DNA from: Alphaproteobacteria bacterium
GTDB taxonomy: Bacteria; Pseudomonadota; Alphaproteobacteria; CAAGCB01; CAG-977
Length of the DNA stretch: 64,000 bases
Direction of reading: 5' to 3'
NCBI GenBank assembly: GCA_900768465.1
Contig: CAAGCY010000021.1
Location: 1-64,000 of the forward strand
Below, in pieces: positions 16,877 to 25,507 of the stretch (its first letter is position 1; each line of letters starts with the position of its first letter). The translations under genes and the position numbers were made by a program. The notes under the pieces were generated by a model, which saw only the letters and a program-made list of their open reading frames with translations, searched no databases and had not been told where the DNA came from.

Positions 16877-17701
16877 ATGAAAACACAAGAACTGCTGATA
16901 AAAATCAAAGAAAAAACCGCTTTGGCGGCACAGATTGCCGTCCGCAAAGCAAACGCTTTTTGCCAATCGGAACGTGCGGTGCGGCTGAAAAACGCTTTAA
17001 AGCCCGAAAATCTGCGCCCCGCGTTGTTGAAAGCGCGCGATTTCGTCGTTACTTTTACGAAAGAACAGCCGCGCACGGCGGGATTCATTTATGTCTGCCT
17101 GTTCTGCGCGTTTTCCATTACGTTTTTGGATGAACCGATTGCGCGGGGGCGTTTGGCTCTGCGCGGCGAAAGCTTTTGGGCAAACGTTGCGGCGCTGAAT
17201 CCGTCGGGATGGTGGTTTCCGATTTTGATTGCCGCCGGACTGGCGTACACGGTCGCGGCGGGATTGTCGCTGACGACGGAGTCTTTTGAACGCAATATGA
17301 CGAAAACCAAGAAAATCCTGTTTGTTTTGCTGGCGCTGTCCTTGTCGTCGCTGCTGACGGTGTTTTTCAACATTCTGGTCGGCCGCTATACGCCCGAATT
17401 TTTGGAAACCATGGACTTGTACGGTTTTTCGTCGTTCCGTTTCCGTTTGACGGAAACGTCGTTCCCCAGCTTCGGCGCACAAAGCATTTGGGCGGTCGCT
17501 TTGGCGGCGGGCGCTTTTTGCGCGCGGTGCAGAAACGTCTTTATCGGCATTGCCGCCGTAATGACGGTCGCTTTGTTCATGAGCGCGGAATGTTTCCTCA
17601 GCGATGCCGTAATGGGGGCGTACATCGGCGTTTTAATGTATTCCGCCGCGTGCTGGATTGTTTCCGAAAACCGTGAAAACTCGCCGCTGTTGACGCGTTA
17701 A
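16877..17701 (+). CDS. PAP2-like membrane protein lacking catalytic histidines
   Basis: The 274-residue product has a basic cytoplasmic N-terminus (about 1-65) and around five or six membrane helices. The segment LVGRYTPEFLETMDLYGF resembles the first PAP2 phosphatase motif (GRxRPEFxxxxxxYGF). The following SFPSFGAQSIWA aligns with the PSGH motif, and SAECFLSDAVMGAYIG with the third motif (SRxxxxxHxxSDVxxG). In both, the catalytic His and the Arg of motif three are replaced. I infer an inactive or repurposed relative of lipid phosphatases. The ATG at 16877 has AGGA at good spacing; an ATG 9 nt earlier is possible. Its end overlaps the convergent neighbour by 4 nt. Confidence 0.65.
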   Translation: MKTQELLIKIKEKTALAAQIAVRKANAFCQSERAVRLKNALKPENLRPALLKARDFVVTFTKEQPRTAGFIYVCLFCAFSITFLDEPIARGRLALRGESFWANVAALNPSGWWFPILIAAGLAYTVAAGLSLTTESFERNMTKTKKILFVLLALSLSSLLTVFFNILVGRYTPEFLETMDLYGFSSFRFRLTETSFPSFGAQSIWAVALAAGAFCARCRNVFIGIAAVMTVALFMSAECFLSDAVMGAYIGVLMYSAACWIVSENRENSPLLTR

Positions 17702-18330
17702 TCCTTTAAAATCGTTTCCAACGCCGTCTTGTTCAGCTTTATCAGTTCGTATTCGTCGGGCGTGACGGGAGCTTTGGCTTGAGTCGCCTTTTGAATTTCG
17801 CGGATGCTTCGATAAAATTGCGACAGCTGTTGCTTTTTTTGTTCGGGCGACAAAGATGAATTTTCGCGGGTTTCTTCGATGCGCCGCTGTAAATGCCCCG
17901 TCAGATTTGCGCGGCGTTCCTGCTGGCGCAAAACGGACAGAGTCAGTCTGAATTTACGTTCCAGCAAAAAGAACCTGTCCGCCGCCCAGCCGTGTTCATC
18001 CGCCCAGCGCACAACGGCGACAGGATAATCCAAACGGCGCGACACGCCCAAATACGCGACGGCTTTGTATTGATTGTTGCCTTCTTTCAGCCAGCGGGCG
18101 TATTTCCGCCAGTCGCGGGCGAAGCGGCGCAATTCTTCAAAAGTCACGGGATCTGTCGCCAACAAGTCTTTGTCGGGCATCGGCGACGCCTCTTTCGGCA
18201 AAGGGCGGCGTTCCGATTTGTTTTTTTGTTCGGAAAAAGTCCGCGCCGTTCCGACCATATCGGGTCTGTAAACATCCGCCCGCGCGGGGACCGCGGACAA
18301 TACCGCCATTAGAATCAAAACCGTTTTCAC
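17698..18330 (-). CDS. Exported helical protein of unknown function
   Basis: The 210-residue product has a signal peptide (about residues 1-19, ending ARADV). The mature chain is strongly charged and looks mostly helical, with a Trp/Arg-rich segment (RDWRKYARWLKEGN) near residue 75 and a long Arg/Gln/Glu-rich stretch at about 130-185 that could form a coiled coil. No family is recognised. It converges on the PAP2-like gene with a 4-nt overlap and is divergent from nadK. Confidence 0.7.
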   Translation of the reverse strand: MKTVLILMAVLSAVPARADVYRPDMVGTARTFSEQKNKSERRPLPKEASPMPDKDLLATDPVTFEELRRFARDWRKYARWLKEGNNQYKAVAYLGVSRRLDYPVAVVRWADEHGWAADRFFLLERKFRLTLSVLRQQERRANLTGHLQRRIEETRENSSLSPEQKKQQLSQFYRSIREIQKATQAKAPVTPDEYELIKLNKTALETILKD

Positions 18331-18387
18331 TTTTTATTTCCCAATCAATCAAATTAGGCTATGATTATAGCACAAGAGGTTTAAAAA

Positions 18388-19146
18388 ATGAAACGGCTTT
18401 GTTTTTTGGCGGATAAAACGGAACTGGCGCAAACAGCGGCGGAACGGCTGAAAGCTTTGTACGGTCAATCCTGTGTTTCCAAAGCCGACGCTTTGGTCGT
18501 GCTGGGCGGCGACGGATTTTTGCTGCAAACCATGCACAAACACATCGGCAAAAACATTCCCCTTTACGGCATGAATTGCGGCAGCATCGGATTTTTGCTG
18601 AACAAATATTGCGAAGACGCTCTGCCCGAACGGCTGGACAAAGCGGGACAAGTCACTTTGCGCCCGCTGGAAATGATTGCCGAAAATCAGACCAAAACGC
18701 TCAAAGCCCTTGCCTTGAACGAAGTGTCTTTGCTGCGGCAAAGCTGTCAAACGGCGGACATTTCAATCCGCATTGACGGTTCCGAAAAAATCGCGGATTT
18801 GATTTGCGACGGCGTTCTGGTATCGACCCCCGCGGGCAGTACGGCGTACAACCTGTCGGCGCACGGTCCGATTTTACCCTTGACATCGAACGTTTTGGCG
18901 CTGACGCCCATCAGTCCGTTCCGTCCCCGCCGCTGGCACGGCGCGATTTTGCCGCGCCACGTCACCGTTTCGTTCGAGATTCGGCAGAAAGACAAACGTC
19001 CCGTCAGCGCGGTCGCCGATTTTACGGAACTGCGCAACGTGTCGCGCGTCACAGTCAGGGAAGCCGAAAATATCGGCATTACCCTGCTGTTTGAACCCGA
19101 TTACAATTTGGAAGACCGCGTTCTGGACGAACAGTTTTTAAGCTAA
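18388..19146 (+). CDS. nadK: NAD kinase
   Basis: The 252-residue protein has the NAD kinase GGDG motif (LGGDGFLLQTMH, about residues 36-47), NALNEV-like ALNEVSLLR, and the nucleotide-binding CDGVLVSTPAGSTAYNLSAHGPIL. It phosphorylates NAD to NADP using ATP and is the only route to NADP in most bacteria. The length is typical for the alphaproteobacterial form. A GAGG site precedes the ATG. The gene converges with tyrS and overlaps its last 9 nt. Confidence 0.95.
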   Translation: MKRLCFLADKTELAQTAAERLKALYGQSCVSKADALVVLGGDGFLLQTMHKHIGKNIPLYGMNCGSIGFLLNKYCEDALPERLDKAGQVTLRPLEMIAENQTKTLKALALNEVSLLRQSCQTADISIRIDGSEKIADLICDGVLVSTPAGSTAYNLSAHGPILPLTSNVLALTPISPFRPRRWHGAILPRHVTVSFEIRQKDKRPVSAVADFTELRNVSRVTVREAENIGITLLFEPDYNLEDRVLDEQFLS

Positions 19147-20385
19147 CGTTACGATTCCGTGCTTTTTCTTGCCGACGGACAGCTTGATTTGCCCGTCTTT
19201 GACGTTTTCGGCGGTCAGCATGATATTGTCGCCCGACACGGCGGCGTCGTTGATTTTCACGCCGTTCTGCGCGATAAGCCGCTTGGCTTCGCCTTTGCTG
19301 GCAACCAGTTTCAGCTGCAGCAAAGCTTCGGTCAGCGCGATTTCGCCCGCGGCGGCAAAGGTCGGCAAATCACCGCCCGCGACGCCTTCCTCGAACGTTT
19401 TGCGCGCGGTTTCGGCGGCGGCGGTCGCGGCGTCCTGTCCGCGGCAGATTCTGGTCGCCTCGAACGCAAGGATTTTCTTGGCTTCGTTGATTTCCTTGTC
19501 TTTCAAAGCCTCCAAGCGGCGAACTTCGTCCATCGGCAAATCGGTGAAAATGCGCAGGCATTTGCCCACGTCCGCGTCGCCGATGTTGCGGAAGTACTGG
19601 TAATAGTCGTAAGACGGCAGTTTTTCGTCGTTAATCCAAACGGCGTTGCCTTCGGACTTGCCCATTTTTTTGCCCGCCGAATCGGTGATAATCGGGCAAG
19701 TGAAGCCGAACAGCTCGACGTCGTATTTGCGCCGTCCCAGCTCCGTTCCCGACGTGATGTTGCCCCATTGATCCGACCCCGCCATTTGCGCGCGGCAGCC
19801 GTATTGCTTGTAAAGCCGGCAAAAGTCATAGCCCTGCAAAAGCTGGTAGTTGAATTCCAAGAACGACATCTGCTGTTCCCTGTCCAAGCGCGCTTTGACG
19901 CTTTCCATGGTCAGCATGCGGTTGACGGAGTAATACGTTCCGACGTCGCGCAGGAATTCCAGATAATTGACATCGCGGAACCAGTCATAGTTGTCCACCA
20001 TGACCGCGCCGTTTTCCGTGTCGTCGAAGCGGATGAACTTGGAATAGGATTTTTTCAATCCCGCTTCGTTGTGCGCGATGGTTTCGGCGGTCATAAAGGG
20101 GCGCAGTTTGTCTTTGCCCGACGGGTCGCCGATTCGCGCGGTCGCGCCGCCGACCAGCATCAGCGGCTTGTTGCCCAGCTTTTGAAACCAGCGCATCATC
20201 ATCACGGGAACCAAGTGTCCGACGTGCAGACTGTCCCCCGTCGGGTCGGAGCCGAGATACGCGACGGCGGGCTTGCCCGACTTTTCGCATTCGGTCAAAT
20301 AATCGTCAAAGCCCGCTTCGTTGGTGCATTGGTTGACGAATCCGCGTTCCGACAGGATGTTCAGCAATTCGGATTTAAACGGCAT
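19138..20385 (-). CDS. tyrS: Tyrosyl-tRNA synthetase
   Basis: This 415-residue class I synthetase has the HIGH-like motif (DSLHVGHLVPVMMM, about residues 52-65), the tyrosine-binding MAGSDQWGNITSG segment and the KMSKS-like KMGKSEGNAVW motif near residue 239. A C-terminal S4-type RNA-binding domain occupies about the last 70 residues. It charges tRNA-Tyr in the cytoplasm. AAAGGAT lies upstream of the ATG. It is divergent from anmK across an 88-bp gap that must contain both promoters. Confidence 0.96.
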   Translation of the reverse strand: MPFKSELLNILSERGFVNQCTNEAGFDDYLTECEKSGKPAVAYLGSDPTGDSLHVGHLVPVMMMRWFQKLGNKPLMLVGGATARIGDPSGKDKLRPFMTAETIAHNEAGLKKSYSKFIRFDDTENGAVMVDNYDWFRDVNYLEFLRDVGTYYSVNRMLTMESVKARLDREQQMSFLEFNYQLLQGYDFCRLYKQYGCRAQMAGSDQWGNITSGTELGRRKYDVELFGFTCPIITDSAGKKMGKSEGNAVWINDEKLPSYDYYQYFRNIGDADVGKCLRIFTDLPMDEVRRLEALKDKEINEAKKILAFEATRICRGQDAATAAAETARKTFEEGVAGGDLPTFAAAGEIALTEALLQLKLVASKGEAKRLIAQNGVKINDAAVSGDNIMLTAENVKDGQIKLSVGKKKHGIVTLA

Positions 20386-20475
20386 CGGTTGGTATCCTTT
20401 TGTACTTTGTTAAACCTTTTTCTGTACGATTTGTATCAGCATTGATTTACAAACTCAAGAAAGAAACGGGGAAAT

Positions 20476-21600
20476 ATGGAAGTCATCAAGCCTTTGACGG
20501 CACTCGGGTTAATGAGCGGAACCTCCATGGACGGCGTGGACGCCGCGCTGCTGGTTACGGACGGGGTTGACGTGTTCGATTTCGGCAAAGCTTTAAACCG
20601 TCCTTATGACATGGAAATGCGCGCGGACTTGCGTTCGATTACGGGCAAAGGCGCGCAAGCCGACGCCGAAAAAGTCAAAGATATCGAACGCCGCCTGACT
20701 CTGTTTCACGCCGATGTTGCCAAAGAACTGATGGATTCGGCGGGACTGCGGGCGCAAGACGTCGATGTCATCGGCTTTCACGGGCAAACCGTTTACCACA
20801 ACGCGGCGGAACATGTGTCCGTGCAAATCGGCGACGGCGACTTGCTTGCCGCCGAAACGGGCGTGTGCGTGGTCAACCGGTTCCGCAACTCCGACATTGC
20901 CAACGGAGGACAGGGCGCGCCGTTGATGCCGTCGTATTACGCCGCTTTGGCGCAGAATTTGGAAAAGCCTCTTGCCGTTTTGAACATCGGCGGCATTTCG
21001 ACGCTGACGTGGATAGGCGGAAACGGCGAACTGATTGCGTTCGACACGGGGCCCGGAAACGCGCCCATCGACGACTGGATGATGAAAAAGCACGGTTCGA
21101 CCATGGACTTCGACGGGTCGATGGCGGCAACGGGATCGGTTGACGAAAAAATCGTCGCGCGGATGCTCAAGCGTCCCTATTTCGACCAAAAACCGCCGAA
21201 AACCGTCGACCGCGACGAATTTTCCGCCCGCTTGGCTGAAAACACCGAAGGCTTGAGCGTTGCGGACGGCGCGGCGACTTTGACGGCTTTTTGCGCCGAA
21301 TGTGTCGTCAAAGCCTGCGATTTCCTGCCCGAAGCCCCCAAACGCTGGATTGTCTGCGGCGGCGGCGCGCACAATCCGACTTTGATGCGCATGATTCGCC
21401 AGCGGCTGAACGCGCCCGTGGACATCGCGCGCGAAGTCAAATGGGACGGCGATTTCATCGAAGCGCAGGGCTTTGCGTTCCTTGCCGTGAAAAGCCTGTT
21501 CGGACTGCCGTTTTCGTTCCCGTCCACAACGGGCGTACCGCATTCGATGTGCGGCGGCATGCGTCACGACGCGGCGAACGTTTCCAAAAAAATCCGCTAA
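20476..21600 (+). CDS. anmK: Anhydro-N-acetylmuramic acid kinase
   Basis: The 374-residue product matches AnmK. The N-terminal LGLMSGTSMDGVDAALL holds the ATP-binding loop, followed by VIGFHGQTVYHNA, LNIGGISTLTWIG, FDTGPGNAPIDDW and the C-terminal VCGGGAHNPTLM. It converts 1,6-anhydro-MurNAc into MurNAc-6-phosphate during recycling of cell-wall material. It is divergently transcribed from tyrS, a frequent pairing in alphaproteobacteria. Confidence 0.96.
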   Translation: MEVIKPLTALGLMSGTSMDGVDAALLVTDGVDVFDFGKALNRPYDMEMRADLRSITGKGAQADAEKVKDIERRLTLFHADVAKELMDSAGLRAQDVDVIGFHGQTVYHNAAEHVSVQIGDGDLLAAETGVCVVNRFRNSDIANGGQGAPLMPSYYAALAQNLEKPLAVLNIGGISTLTWIGGNGELIAFDTGPGNAPIDDWMMKKHGSTMDFDGSMAATGSVDEKIVARMLKRPYFDQKPPKTVDRDEFSARLAENTEGLSVADGAATLTAFCAECVVKACDFLPEAPKRWIVCGGGAHNPTLMRMIRQRLNAPVDIAREVKWDGDFIEAQGFAFLAVKSLFGLPFSFPSTTGVPHSMCGGMRHDAANVSKKIR

Positions 21601-21671
21601 AAAAAGCTTGATTACGCCATAAAACAAGACTAAATCCTCTTTCAACAAAGTCTTTTTTAAGGATTAAGGCA

Positions 21672-22559
21672 ATGAACGAAGAAGATTACGGCAAAATCAT
21701 CGAAGCCCACGCCCACGTCGGAACGTGGTGCGCGGACAACGCGGACTTTACGGCGGACGCTTTGAACGACGCGATGCAGGAACCGTTCACGGTTTCCATC
21801 AACGGCGAAGAAGAGGAAAACGAAGTCGTCGCCATTATGGTTTCCAATATGAGCGGCATTGATTTGAAACCCGACGGATCGCCCAAAATCACCGAAGACG
21901 AAGCCAACCTTGAAATGTTGGACATCGCCGCCGAAAACCCCAAGTTCAAAACGCTGATTGTCGGTCAGCCCGGCTACGGCGACGCGGAAAATCTGGCGAA
22001 TCTGATTGAGGAACGCGGCGATGAAATCTACGGCATCAAACTGCACCCGAACACGCTGCACCTGAACGCGAACGATCCGCAGTACGAACCGTATATGGAG
22101 GTCGCGCAGGAATACGGTCTGCCCGTTTTGTTCCATTCGCAGGACGATTATTCCGATCCGATGTACATTTACGAAACCGCGTCGAAATTCCCCGAAGTCC
22201 CGACCATTATGGCGCATTTGGGCATGGGCGACGACGCGAACCACTGGTACACTTTGGGCATTTTGCAATCCGCGATTAAATCGGAAACGGCGAATTTGTA
22301 CGCCGACGTATCGTGGCTGTCGCCAGAAATGATTGTCGCGATTTTGAACCGCGCGGACGAAGACACGATTTCGCACCTGATGTTCGGCACGGACATTCCT
22401 TTGGGTCCGTTCGGCGACCCCGAAACTTATCCCTGCCGCGTCAGCGAAGTCAAATCGGCGATTGCCTCCGCTTTTGACGAGGAAGAAGCGCAGGAACTCA
22501 TCCACCGTTTGTTCTATCAAAACGCGTACGATTTGTTTTTTGCAAATCGCGCAGAATAA
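21672..22559 (+). CDS. Amidohydrolase-family TIM-barrel protein
   Basis: The 295-residue product has the metal-binding pattern of the amidohydrolase_2 group: IEAHAHVGTW near the N-terminus, KLHPNTLHL, LFHSQDDYSD (about residue 157), TIMAHLGMG (about 178) and a late MFGTDIPLG aspartate motif. Members hydrolyse or decarboxylate diverse small molecules with one or two metal ions; the substrate is not predictable. The upstream gap contains no clear promoter but an AAGGATTAAGG ribosome-binding region. It is followed by the ECF sigma gene, probably as a separate unit. Confidence 0.82.
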   Translation: MNEEDYGKIIEAHAHVGTWCADNADFTADALNDAMQEPFTVSINGEEEENEVVAIMVSNMSGIDLKPDGSPKITEDEANLEMLDIAAENPKFKTLIVGQPGYGDAENLANLIEERGDEIYGIKLHPNTLHLNANDPQYEPYMEVAQEYGLPVLFHSQDDYSDPMYIYETASKFPEVPTIMAHLGMGDDANHWYTLGILQSAIKSETANLYADVSWLSPEMIVAILNRADEDTISHLMFGTDIPLGPFGDPETYPCRVSEVKSAIASAFDEEEAQELIHRLFYQNAYDLFFANRAE

Positions 22560-22624
22560 TTGCGTAAGTTTTTTCCCCTTTCATCCGTTTAACAATCAGA
22601 GCTTGACGGAGAGAGAGAACAACA

Positions 22625-23158
22625 ATGACCGATTTATCCGACGCGGAAATGATGAATCGCATACAATCGGCGGACGCGGCGGCGTTTCGGGAGTTGCTGA
22701 ACCGTTTTGAGCGCAAGGTCTTCGGCTTGGCGTGGCGGCTGACCGCGTCGGAAGCGGACGCACGGGATTTGACGCAGGACGTTTTTTTGAAAGTCTGGAA
22801 AAACCCCGCGGCGTGGCAGCCGACGGCAAAGCTGGACACATGGCTGTACCGCGTGGCGTACAACGCTTTTATCGATATGCGCCGACGGGAAAAGCCGACG
22901 GAAGAATTGGGTGAAACTTTGGAATCGCCTGCGGCTTCGCCCGAAAAGGCGATGCTGTTGCAAAACGAAGCCGACCGTGTCCGCAAAGCGGTCGATTCTT
23001 TGCCCGCCCGTCAGAAAGAAGCCTTGATTTTGTGCTATTATCAAGATCTGAAAGCCAAAGACGCCGCCCAAATTTTGGGGCTGAGCCAAGGCGCGACGGA
23101 GGCTTTGCTGTTCCGTGCGCGTCAATCGCTGAAAGACTTGTTGGGAAAGGAGAAATGA
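22625..23158 (+). CDS. ECF-type RNA polymerase sigma factor
   Basis: The 177-residue protein has sigma region 2 (FERKVFGLAWRLTASEADARD, then LTQDVFLKVWKNP and TWLYRVAYNAFIDMRRR, about residues 22-95) and region 4 (SLPARQKEALILCYYQ followed by an HTH with AAQILGLSQGATEALLFRAR, about 120-172). It lacks regions 1 and 3, as ECF factors do. The next two genes follow with 1-nt gaps and encode a small membrane protein and a periplasmic metal-sensor-like protein, so it is probably regulated by them. Confidence 0.92.
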   Translation: MTDLSDAEMMNRIQSADAAAFRELLNRFERKVFGLAWRLTASEADARDLTQDVFLKVWKNPAAWQPTAKLDTWLYRVAYNAFIDMRRREKPTEELGETLESPAASPEKAMLLQNEADRVRKAVDSLPARQKEALILCYYQDLKAKDAAQILGLSQGATEALLFRARQSLKDLLGKEK

Positions 23159-23159
23159 C

Positions 23160-23420
23160 ATGACTTTGACGGATACGCAGCTGGACGCCCTGTTGAATCA
23201 ATACACCGTTCCCGATTCCAAGGGCTTGAGCGACGAAATTTTCATGCGGGCGATGCGCGAACGCGCCCCCAAATTGTGGCTGTTCTTTGTCAAAAATTGC
23301 GCGTGGCTGTCCGTCGCGTTTTTAATCGGCGGCTTTTGCTTCGGTTCGTACGCGAACGCCGCGGATTACCGGAACGCCGCGCAATATCTGGACACCCTTT
23401 ATAATTACGGAGCTTTCTGA
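23160..23420 (+). CDS. Small single-pass membrane protein, probable anti-sigma factor
   Basis: The 86-residue product has a cytoplasmic N-terminal part of about 40 residues (with LDALLNQYTVPDSKGLSDEIF), one transmembrane helix (about 45-66) and a short periplasmic tail. Size, topology and position directly after an ECF sigma gene and before a CnrX/ZraP-like gene match small anti-sigma factors such as CnrY. No motif confirms it, so the role is an inference from context. Its start is 1 nt after the sigma stop and its stop 1 nt before the next start, indicating tight coupling. Confidence 0.7.
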   Translation: MTLTDTQLDALLNQYTVPDSKGLSDEIFMRAMRERAPKLWLFFVKNCAWLSVAFLIGGFCFGSYANAADYRNAAQYLDTLYNYGAF

Positions 23421-23421
23421 C

Positions 23422-23886
23422 ATGAACAAAAAACTGCTGATTTTACTGGGGATTTCTCTGGCGCTGAACTGCGGCTTCATCGGTTATTTCGCCGCGCGTC
23501 CGTGCCGTTCGATTCCCCCTCAACGCGCGCGCTTTATGCCGAAACCGAAACATCACGGCGAATTCGACTTTATGAAGCAAGCGTTCAAAGACAACGAATC
23601 CCGCATGCGCCAAGCCCACCGCGCCATCGGTGAAGCGTTTAAAACCGAAGACCCCGACAAAATAAAAACCGCTTTCGCCGCCGCGGACGAAGTGCGCCAC
23701 CAAATCGACGAACAGGTGCAGTCCGCGATGATTGAACGCTTTATGAAAATGTCGGCGGACGAACGCGCGGATTTTCTGCGCCGATTTGACCGCAAAGGCA
23801 GACCCGCGCGCCCGCGCCGCGGCAACCGCGAATTTCTGCCGCCGCCCCCTCCGCCGCCCATGCCGCCCGAAGAAGCGGACGACTGA
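23422..23886 (+). CDS. Periplasmic metal-sensor/CpxP-ZraP-like protein (metal_resist type)
   Basis: The 154-residue protein starts with a signal anchor (LLILLGISLALNCGFIGYF, residues 4-22), so the body is periplasmic. It is helical with a pattern of charged residues (FMKQAFKDNESRMRQAHRAIGEAF, split over two helices) and a KMSADERADFLRRF segment, as in CpxP/ZraP/CnrX-type proteins. The C-terminus is a Pro-rich stretch (nine Pro around residues 140-150). With the ECF sigma and small membrane protein it forms a likely three-gene envelope- or metal-stress module. Confidence 0.72.
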   Translation: MNKKLLILLGISLALNCGFIGYFAARPCRSIPPQRARFMPKPKHHGEFDFMKQAFKDNESRMRQAHRAIGEAFKTEDPDKIKTAFAAADEVRHQIDEQVQSAMIERFMKMSADERADFLRRFDRKGRPARPRRGNREFLPPPPPPPMPPEEADD

Positions 23887-23904
23887 TAAAAAACTCCGCA
23901 AAAT

Positions 23905-23935
23905 CAAAGGGGGGAGGTTTCAACCTCCCTCTTTC
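23905..23935 (+). terminator. Intrinsic terminator of the sigma module
   Basis: A GGGAGGT / ACCTCCC stem with a 4-nt loop, followed by CTCTTTCCTT, lies 25 nt after the last gene of the ECF sigma unit. Confidence 0.65.
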
Positions 23936-24019
23936 CTTGTGCCGATAGAATATGTGAAATATCCTTTGACTTTTCGATAAAAATTTGTCTAAAATACATA
24001 TCGGAAAAAGGATACTGCA

Positions 24020-25117
24020 ATGCCCCGCGATTTAACGCATGTCATTATTGCCGACGACATTTTGAAACGTTCCAAGGATTCTTGGGCGAAAGGTATAGCC
24101 GACCAATCTGTTGCGCTGCATATGGGCGCGATTGCGCACGACAGCTTTCTGTACGGTCCGTCGCCCAAGCTTTCGACAAAGATGCACGGCGGATTCGGCG
24201 ACGATCCCCGCGCGCCCGCTTTGGCGATGCTGGACGATGTGCGCGCCGAAAAAAATCCCGAACTGAAAGCCAAAAAGAAAGCTTTTGCGTTCGGTTTTTT
24301 ATCGCACATGGCGGTTGATTCGGTCTTTCACCCGTTTGTGTACAGCGTTTCGGGGTCTCAAGTTCCCGAAAACAACAGCTCCAAAGAGGGCGAAGACCTT
24401 GCCAAAGCGCGCCACCGCTATGCGGAAACGTGGCTGGACGTTCATTTCTTGCGTGAAAAAGGACTGACGTTCAACAATTTCCGCCCGATGCGAAAAATCG
24501 TTCACAACATCGGCGATTCCCGTATGCTGGCGGACTTTTTCTGCAAAAACTACCAAAAAGCCTATCATATCGACCGCGACGTATCGTCCGATTTTCGCCG
24601 CGGCATGCTGGTTCAGCTGGCAATCGGCAAAGTTACGCAAAATCAAAATATCGGAAGCATGCTGCGCCGTTTGGACGACTATACGGGCGGGAAATTAAAG
24701 CTTGCCGTTTCCGGATTTTACCAAAACGACCGCCAAATTCCCGAATTGATGACCTCGTTTACTTCGTTTACGCATCCCGTAACGGGCGAAACCGTCCATA
24801 AGAATTTGAACGATTTAACCGAAGAATCCATCGTTTGCGGCACAAAATATATGCGCGCCGCCGAATCTTACATCAAAACGGGCGACAGATCGGCGTTCAT
24901 GCGCGCGGTTTCGGACCGCAATTTGGATACGGGCGTCGGAAACACAAAGCTTGCCGACATCAAAAAAGCCCGCCCCGCCGATATTCAAGACCTGAAAGGG
25001 ACGAAATTCAACGCCTTCATGGCGGAAAAACCCGTCAAAAAAATGCCGTCCGGCGTTAAAAACGAAGCCGTGCGCCAACGGATGAAACTGTCCCTGAATT
25101 CACGCGGACGTTTCTGA
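24020..25117 (+). CDS. Zinc-dependent phospholipase C-like protein
   Basis: The 365-residue product shows the pattern of the Zn_dep_PLPC family: an N-terminal DLTHVIIADDIL, then HMGAIAHDSFLYG (about residues 34-46) and FAFGFLSHMAVDSVFHPFVY (about 92-111), supplying His and Asp ligands. The C-terminal third is basic and unlike the catalytic domain. There is no signal peptide, unlike the secreted enzymes, so it may be cytoplasmic. Cytoplasmic members exist but their substrates are not established. AAAGGAT precedes the ATG. Confidence 0.78.
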   Translation: MPRDLTHVIIADDILKRSKDSWAKGIADQSVALHMGAIAHDSFLYGPSPKLSTKMHGGFGDDPRAPALAMLDDVRAEKNPELKAKKKAFAFGFLSHMAVDSVFHPFVYSVSGSQVPENNSSKEGEDLAKARHRYAETWLDVHFLREKGLTFNNFRPMRKIVHNIGDSRMLADFFCKNYQKAYHIDRDVSSDFRRGMLVQLAIGKVTQNQNIGSMLRRLDDYTGGKLKLAVSGFYQNDRQIPELMTSFTSFTHPVTGETVHKNLNDLTEESIVCGTKYMRAAESYIKTGDRSAFMRAVSDRNLDTGVGNTKLADIKKARPADIQDLKGTKFNAFMAEKPVKKMPSGVKNEAVRQRMKLSLNSRGRF

Positions 25118-25129
25118 CAAACAGACAAA

Positions 25130-25156
25130 AAAGGCTTCGGAAAAACCGAAGCCTTT
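25130..25156. terminator. Bidirectional intrinsic terminator
   Basis: A 10-bp stem (AAGGCTTCGG / CCGAAGCCTT) with an A5 loop separates the phospholipase-like gene from the convergent NrdD-like mini gene and has A/T tracts on both sides. Confidence 0.9.
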
Positions 25157-25172
25157 GTTGATTTCGTTTCGC

Positions 25173-25373
25173 TTATTCAGCCGCATGATCCAAGCAGGCG
25201 CATTTTTCGACTGCCCGCGTTTCTTTGAAATAACGGCGTTCTGCAAACTCGCTTTTTTTACCGATGTTGAATTCGGACATCGGACGGAAATACCCCATAA
25301 CGCGCGTCCAGATTTCGCAGGGCTGGCGTTCTTCGTCTTTCAGGGTGATTTCTGTGTTTTCAGTCATTTGCAT
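25173..25373 (-). CDS. Free-standing NrdD C-terminal (glycyl-radical-like) mini protein
   Basis: The 66-residue product (or 64 if the second ATG is used) contains CEIWTRVMGYFRP followed by MSEFNIGKKSEFAERRYF. This is the pattern at the very C-terminus of anaerobic class III ribonucleotide reductase (NrdD), where the Gly of the RVxGY motif carries the radical and W/FNxGKxxEFxxR follows. Only the tail is present; there is no catalytic barrel. A Cys-x-Cys lies near the end. Small NrdD-like proteins of this kind occur in other bacteria, but their role is unclear; it could act as a spare radical domain, by analogy with GrcA/YfiD for pyruvate formate-lyase. Confidence 0.75.
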   Translation of the reverse strand: MQMTENTEITLKDEERQPCEIWTRVMGYFRPMSEFNIGKKSEFAERRYFKETRAVEKCACLDHAAE

Positions 25374-25507
25374 ATTCTTTCAAGTTAAGTGTTGAAAATC
25401 AATCTTTGGGGATGTCATCCCGTCTGTAACCACTATATATGGGGCAAAACAAAAATGACAAGACATATTTTCAATTATTTTGCAACGCGTTGAATTCGTT
25501 ATCCTTT

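Noticed and set aside
19159..20445. 428-codon frame opposite tyrS
   Set aside because: tyrS has all synthetase motifs over the same span. The antisense frame has none.
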